This document shows positions 57,557 through 64,000 of a DNA stretch of 64,000 bases, piece by piece; the first letter of the stretch is position 1, and each line of letters begins with the position of its first letter. The translations under genes were made by a program, and so were the position numbers. Location of the stretch: NCBI RefSeq assembly GCF_037975245.1, contig NC_092577.1, positions 11,722,013 to 11,786,012 on the forward strand. Reading direction: 5' to 3'. The DNA comes from Apostichopus japonicus (taxonomy: Eukaryota; Echinodermata; Holothuroidea; Aspidochirotida; Stichopodidae). The notes below the pieces were generated by a model, which searched no databases, was not told where the DNA came from, and saw nothing but the letters and a program-made list of their open reading frames with translations.

Positions 57557-60448
57557 AGGTCTGGTTCACGGGACTCTGCAATTTAATTTTCAAATAATAT
57601 AGAATTTAACGCACAATTGCTGTAATATTCCTCTTCTAATCAAATTACTAACGTGCGTTTAGTTTTGCCAAGAATTTAGGTAAAGAGAAACATGAAAGAA
57701 TTGTTTATGTTGCTCTAGCTGTATTATGCTAAAAGTCTTAGAAATTGGTGTTGGTAATTTCAGATCTTTCGTGGGTACAAATAACTACTTTTTGACCAAA
57801 ATTGTCAGCACACAAAGTTGCAGAACCCCCATCGTGTGCACGGGGGATCTTCATTACACAGATCATGTATACGGTGTTGTGGAAGACATTACCATGTCAT
57901 TTGATAATGAATTGTTATGAGGTTTCGTGGATAGATATTCGTTGACGACAAGAAACAAGTATGTGCGGCCATTTGTAAATGAAGTTGCGAAGAGATTATT
58001 GTAAGTTTAAAAGGGGATTCAGGTGCCAATGGAAACATCACCCGTATTAACGAATGTCGAACTTTTTCAATTTTTATGAATTATTTTACCCAGTTTGTTT
58101 TTTGCTAGTTAGAGGGCTACTTCCAAATTTTGAGGATAAAACGAACTGTTAAAATTCAGTGTTGTTTTCACGGTAGAATACCGGCAGCACTAACACGTAA
58201 TACAATAAAGTTCGTGAAAAACGGGTGTAACTTTTTTTAACTTGTACTTTTAAACCTTGAATTAGAGGTTTAGAATTCCGTTTAAATCGGTAAACAGTAA
58301 ACGTTTCCTACTGTTGCTGTTTCACTTGGCAACCCATTTCGTGTAAATACCGCAACCTTCAAGCGTGTGACACCAACTTATTAGGCGACCAAGGTGTAGG
58401 TGTAATGATTTTGTAAGAACTAAGCCAACTCTATATAAAATATGTTTATTTGTGATAATATTGAACGCGGTCACTTTAATTTTGGCACAAATAACAACAG
58501 TTTTCAAGCAGTAAAGTTATTCCTTTATATCAAATGCAATATTTCTAGCAGTCTAAATGCATAATAAGACATACTAGATGTGCATACTCTAGCACCGAAA
58601 TCACATAAAGAGGACGTAGCCCACAAACTTTGGGTAACACTTCAAAATGAATATGCAAATGTATGTCCGGATGGGCGGTAATTTATACTAAATGGTATTA
58701 AAGTGTAATTTTTTTAACACACAGCTTAAAAAATGGGTATCGTCTTTTTAAATAACAGATGTTACTTTAAGTGTTAATGGAACTTAAAAGACGGTGTTAT
58801 GGTAATTAAACTTCAATAACGTCCTGTTATTTTAAAGAACGGACAGTTTATGTTAATTAACAATGCACATGTTTTATAACAGTGGCCTGTTATTTTGGCA
58901 ATGAAACATTGTTATAATATATACAAACGGCACACCACATTAATATTTCGTCAACATTTTCCTTTTACTTTAAATTTTCATTTTGCTACTGTAGCCATGA
59001 TTAATCCAGGAAACATCATTTCTTTCATAAATGTATTCCGCTTGTGACAATATTATTCATGTTTTACAATATAAACTTAGATCCACATCTGTTGTGTATT
59101 ATGAAGATTACCCGTCTGACTAATGGCTTGCAACAGTATCTTCTGTAGTCTATTATAAACTTACGCTTAACTTGTAGTTACAACTTTATATCGGAGTCAG
59201 TGGCAGTAGCCTGGGTGATCCTGCCCTACCCGCCTCCACCCGCCTCAACCCCCCCCCCCCAAAAAAAATAGAAATATCGAACTAAACGAGGATGGTAAAG
59301 AATTGGCAAAATAAAACATTTGTAGAAAATAAATATTACTTCTAGGTTGGCCACTTGTTGTTATAGCAGCGTGTGATATACTACTCATAAGGTGTCTTCT
59401 TTAGCCATGTTAGCAAAGAGCAATATTTCTCTGAACATTTTAAATTTGATATATTGAATGACACTTAAAATCAACCCTCAGCACATCATGCGAACTTGAT
59501 TCTCGTATTAACATAACACCTCCAGTTGGGTCAATTGATAAAGATATATGATTTATATGTGTGTACCTACCCACACGTACTGCATTGCTCCTTTGAATGA
59601 TCGATATTTTTATTATAAAAAAGGCCATAGCCATTTTGAGAATGGGGACAAGTGTTTAATTTCACGTCCCGATGTCCATACCCTTCGCGCGCGTCACTGC
59701 ATAAGTTGGAGTTTACCATTTAACTTCAATTTAAACATTATAAGCCAGTTATTAATATCATAACCAAAATATAACTCACACTCCTTTTATATCTTGTCTG
59801 TACCCGAAAAGATGCTTGCATTAAAGAAAAATGTAATTCCCGTTTTAAGAAAATGTTTGGAGTGGATTAGCGTTTTACCACTATTTACTGAATGTTATTC
59901 AAAATTAACCACACTACTAGCTATTTATGCCGTTAAAAGAGAACGTTTTATGAACGATTAATAGGCTAAATAAATTATATTCAACCCACATCATTTAACA
60001 CTCATATGATAACAATTTTCACTTACTTTCATCTTTTCAAAATTAATAGTCTTTGCGTTGATGCAAATCTTGCTTTGATTTTGTTTATCACGTAAATATT
60101 GTACACAAACCTCACAGCAGACTGGATATTCCCGTCAAATGAAGGCTCACTGTCCCATGTAAGTACAGTATGACTGTAGATTCGTTTCATCGTCTCCCGT
60201 GAAACTTGTGTTTTATCTCGTAAAACATTTGATGCTATTCAACCCTCAATGTCTTTAACTAGATAGATGTGATGTTGAATTAGCCTAGAACACATCAAAC
60301 GTTGTTACAATTATGTTTTGAAATGTATGTTTGTTTACTACAATCGAAAGAAGGTACTTAAATTATAATCAATTTTGGACTTTTACTGAAGTTTCGATTT
60401 TCCGAAGTTACCAGATTGATTCGGTTGACATTTTATTAGAAATCACTG
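57557..60448. other. 5' flank of TRIM copy B
   Basis: This presumably contains the promoter. It aligns piecewise with 47751-49330. A B-specific stretch (about 58815-59965) separates cttcaataa from attcaac, which are adjacent in copy A. No transposon ends were resolved for it. No gene is recognised. Confidence 0.5.
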
Positions 60449-60459
60449 ATTTTCAATTC

Positions 60460-62457
60460 TTTTTTTTCTCCATTTATTGATATCTTCAGTCAAATTAACA
60501 AACTTCATATTTTCATACCCGATACTTCAAATTAAATAAAAGGCATAACACAATAACGGTTGTTTTAATAAACAGCACAATTGATCGAACGAGATCAATG
60601 GAAAAGAGAATCGCATGTTCTGGCATGTTTAAGCTGCACCAAGTTAACATAACTTTTACTACGATATCGATGTTGTGTGTACTTTTTTACACTTATTATA
60701 AACTTAAATTTATAGAAGAAATCCTCTACATCAGGAATACATTTATTCAATTCACATTGAAAGATGAAATGCTTCATATATAAAATAAGGAAATTTAATG
60801 GGTGAGCTACATCGACACCGAAACCAAGTAGAATATCCTTCTTGGAGAAGAAGAATTGCTTATTTAATAACATAGCCTCAACCCCTAAAATAAAAGTGGA
60901 TGTCACACTACACTCCCAGAACAGATGTTCTATACTTTCAATATGTGTATCGCAAAAGGTACAGTTTGGAGATTCGGATTTTCCGATGTTATGAAGAAGT
61001 TTATTAGTCCCAATTATTCTATGTAAAACTCTAAACTGAAAATATTGGAATTTTTGATTCGGAAACTGTTGCCCAAGGTATACTGTAAAATATATTCCAA
61101 TCTTCAGTCGTCAAGTTATTGAACACATTAGCCCATTTACGGCTAGCGGTAGGAATCTGAGCGACTTTATCTAAATATCGGGAATAAACACACTGGGAAG
61201 TAGAATTGGAATGTAAGACCTTTTCCAGCCAAATCTCATTACAATTGGGGAAATTACAATTCTGAACATAATCTCGACGCCACTCCAAAAGAATCGCCTT
61301 AATTAAACCAGTATAAATAGTCAAAGGAAACATTGGAAGATTAAATTTAGTACGAAAATTGTGGAAGGTTAAGGGTCTCCCGTTTTCGCCGAAAAGATCT
61401 CTCCCATACTTGACATTAGCTTCATATAGAAACTTATAGAACACAATTTTGTTATTGATACGAATGTAAGAATTATTCCACAAAAATTGATTACCGTAGT
61501 TATCAGTTGGATTATTAAAAGATATTTCACACCAAGCCTTAATAATCTGACTTACAAAATTATTTGGAATGCTTATATCTCTATTGTTGCAGTTACACTG
61601 AAACAGAAACTGCTTGCCAAATTTGTAAAGCTCCAAATCAAAGAAAATTTCCCATATCGTGAATATCGTTACAGTAACGTTTGATCCATGTGCACTTAAG
61701 GCTATTGATGAAACTATTAATATGAATGACCTTTAGCCCCCCATCTGTTAAACGATTTATCATTGACGATCTCTTAACTTTTTCAGAACTACCTCCCCAA
61801 ATCAAATCGAAAATAATGTTCTCGAGCTCTTTAATAAATCCAATTAAAGGGTTTGGCAAAACCAAGAAAAGGAAAGCCAGTTGAGAAAGAGCGAACGTTT
61901 TGACAATAATATTTCGACGAATCGGGGTCAGGTCTCTACCAGACTATACCCGGAGGCAGTTTTTCAATCTGGACAATTTAGGTTGGTAGTTCAAACGAAA
62001 GAGATCGTCTCTATTTTGAGTAAAAGAAACACCCAACGTAGTAACAGGACCAGTTGTGACATTCAAAGCTAGATCATTAAAAATATCTAGATCTTATAAA
62101 TATTGATAGCAAGCCCAGAGGCTAATCTAAAATCGTCCCGGACACTGAGGGTTTCCTCAAAGGAATCCCTACTACCATCAAGGCAAAACGTAGTGTCGTC
62201 TGCGTATTGTGATAATTTAAATACATTATTCCCTACCCTAATACCTTTGAGGTTAACGTTTGAATTATTAAAGCAAGCACTTCCATACAAAGTATAAAAA
62301 GATAGGGACTCAAAGGACATCCCTGTCTAACACCCCTGTGGATGTTGAAGAATCCCGGTTGAAAGCCATTATTACACACACAAGCATTCCCCCTTTTGTA
62401 AAACACAGTAATCCACTCTCTAAGGCTATTACCAAAGCTAAAGAACGACAGGGTGTA
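60460..62457 (-). mobile_element. 5'-truncated L1/Tx1-type LINE with 11-bp target duplication
   Basis: attttcaattc occurs at 60449-60459 and 62458-62468. On the minus strand the element ends in an eight-base A-tail (T-run 60460-60467) next to the duplication, as expected for target-primed reverse transcription. Copy A at about 49325-49340 has no insertion. The sequence starts in the reverse transcriptase and runs through to the 3' end. Confidence 0.9.
60595..62450 (-). pseudogene. L1/Tx1-type reverse transcriptase and C-terminal region, degraded
   Basis: Readable pieces in order are: a GNSL-type palm segment around 62430-62330 (frameshifted), the VRQGCP-equivalent region, the YADDTTFCLDG motif C at about 62190, SGLAIN (motif D region) at about 62110, FDLIWGG...GGLKVIHI at about 61830-61720, and a long C-terminal piece 61636-61031 with WEN/W-rich blocks. 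At about 60970-60900 there is a zinc-knuckle-like TFCDTHIESIEHLFWEC end. At least three frameshifts or stops break it. Confidence 0.82.
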
Positions 62458-62468
62458 ATTTTCAATTC

Positions 62469-64000
62469 ATTAAATTGAGGAAAACTCTTCTGAACCATCA
62501 GATTGAAATATGATTAGTATGGCAGCTGCAGAAATAACAAACATCAACCCCAGTCTAGTCAACTCCATAACGCGGTATACAGTATAGTATACCGCCGTTA
62601 CAATGAACCCAATATACAGACTACCAACGAGGAAGTTTTTACTGGCCGATCACTTGCATAAATCGAACGATTTCTGCTTAATGCCAAATGACCAATTGCA
62701 GACATTAAAATAATATATTGGAGTGAATGTTCACTTACTTACTTCTCTCGTAAAGATCTCCGAAAGGTTGATGTCAAAAATAATGTGCTTCAAAACAAAA
62801 TAACAACAACTGCAACGAAACACAGTTTACAATCATCTTAAATTGTATGAATCACTAGTATTATGTTTACATGGGGTTATATATACTACGTGGGTATTCA
62901 AGTATAATACAATCAACGCGCCCTGTAGTGACTTACTACCAAGTAATCACTGACGTTAGGATCCAATGAAGTTGTCAACATAGAGTTGAATTCCTGAAAA
63001 AGGGGACAATATCCAAGGTCAGTAGGGCGTGTCACGGATCAACGATTTTTCATAGTCTATTTACAGATTGTATGAAAATTTTCACGTATCGTCGACGTGC
63101 TAAATGTTCACTTAGTTTGAAAAGGTTATATTCTGTAATGAAGTATTATTAGTTAATATTTAGAAGGGAAAATTACATGAGCTAACAACAAAATAACTGT
63201 GTACCAAATTTCGCCAGTTTAACATTTGCACCAAAGGAATGGGTTTGGGTTCGTTGCATAATTTCAGACAAAATTTGCAAAATTATTATTTTGTTCTGTA
63301 ATGCGTAGATGCTTCACACTGAATAATTATAACATTATAATTCTGCTAAGATTTGAAAAACGTTTGTCTCCCAAAGCTGGCTGCGTGATAGAATGAATAA
63401 CTACTCCGCACAAATTTCGTTAGTCGGAGGGTGGGGGAAGAGAGGGAGGAATACGGTTCAGTCGGGGGATTTTATGCATTTCTGCCGGGGAAGAATTGGA
63501 CTACTACGCTGTACCTTCCCTCCAACCTCCTAATGAAACCTCAAGTATTTATGAGCAAAATTGGCATTTGGGGCTACTTCTATGGGAATAACATACAGTC
63601 TAAATATGCCTCAAAATACACAATTTGACGTCTAAATTCCAATGTTCTTTCCGGAGGGTCGGGGGATGCGGATACTCAAACACAAAGATTCATGTCACTA
63701 CCTTAAGTAGTCGGGGGAATTTTAGAGCTCATTATTATTTATTAGCACAATCTTGCATTAAGAGCTACTTTTAGTTTACTATCTGTCATCTCAGCTGAAA
63801 TTGAGGATCTTCAAAATGATTGAATTGAAATCTGAAGCCCAGGTGAATTTGTAAATTTGGATAAACTAAAGTTATTCCTAGTTATTGGAGATAATATAGC
63901 GCTTAATCAACTGTTGGGTTATGTAAGCAGTTTGTCAACATCACACTATTGTCGCTTGTGCGAGATGCATAAAGGTGTAGCTGTTTTGGCCCTTACTGAA
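62469..64000. other. Distal 5' flank of copy B and right edge, no gene recognised
   Basis: 62515-63700 aligns in segments with 49380-52330 of copy A. A short palindrome (gcggtatac...gtataccgc, about 62573-62596) is specific to B. From about 63700 to the edge no repeat partner or coding sequence was seen. Confidence 0.45.

Larger units (their letters stand above)
55215..63700. repeat. Segmental duplication, copy B
   Basis: This is the counterpart of 45348-52330. It is longer because of a LINE insertion (60460-62457) and about 1.1 kb of extra sequence (roughly 58815-59965). It lacks the TTAA element of copy A. Confidence 0.88.

Overview
This is metazoan nuclear DNA. It is AT-rich and intron-bearing, with GT-AG introns, tRNA-derived SINEs, LINEs, several kinds of DNA transposon and long microsatellites. 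An organic anion transporter gene with a Kazal loop, together with intronless RING/B-box/coiled-coil/propeller TRIM genes in a local cluster, suggests a marine invertebrate deuterostome. An echinoderm such as a sea cucumber is plausible, but this is inference from gene style and not proof.

Layout. (1) 1-2766 is non-coding upstream DNA. (2) 2878-16733 (+) is a complete eight-coding-exon SLCO/OATP transporter gene. I joined the exons by hand; every junction is GT-AG, the phases agree, and the product is 709 aa. Its second intron is almost entirely a ~5.1 kb G-rich minisatellite with a 49-bp unit; other introns carry SINE copies and a MITE. (3) 16734-31700 is gene-poor. It holds TA and GTGA microsatellites grown at SINE copies, a 160-bp-class tandem array interrupted by a Harbinger-like element that carries its own 3 x 150-bp repeats, three hAT-like non-autonomous elements with 8-bp target duplications, and one nested relative. 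(4) 31759-33966 (+) is an intact TRIM gene. (5) 34904-37642 is a foldback-like element whose long arms are short tandem repeats. (6) 39390-63700 is a minus-strand TRIM cluster. It contains a 3'-only TRIM pseudogene, a smaller 3' fragment split from its flank by an RTE-type LINE, a nearly complete TRIM with one frameshift (copy A, 45568-47750) and an intact TRIM (copy B, 55376-57556). Copies A and B sit in a large segmental duplication that also covers several kb of 5' flank.

How the parts relate. The A/B duplication acts as an internal control: each copy shows the empty site of an insertion in the other. A TTAA-target, probably Kolobok-like, element with a THAP-like remnant is present only in A. 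A 5'-truncated L1/Tx1-type LINE with an 11-bp target duplication is present only in B. The TRIM proteins are presumptive E3 ubiquitin ligases, a group often expanded in invertebrate immune repertoires. The transporter is an unrelated neighbour. I saw no CRISPR array, rRNA gene, convincing functional tRNA gene or intact viral gene. I did not recognise a wholly new gene system; the most unusual features are structural (the minisatellite, nested elements and insertion/empty-site pairs).
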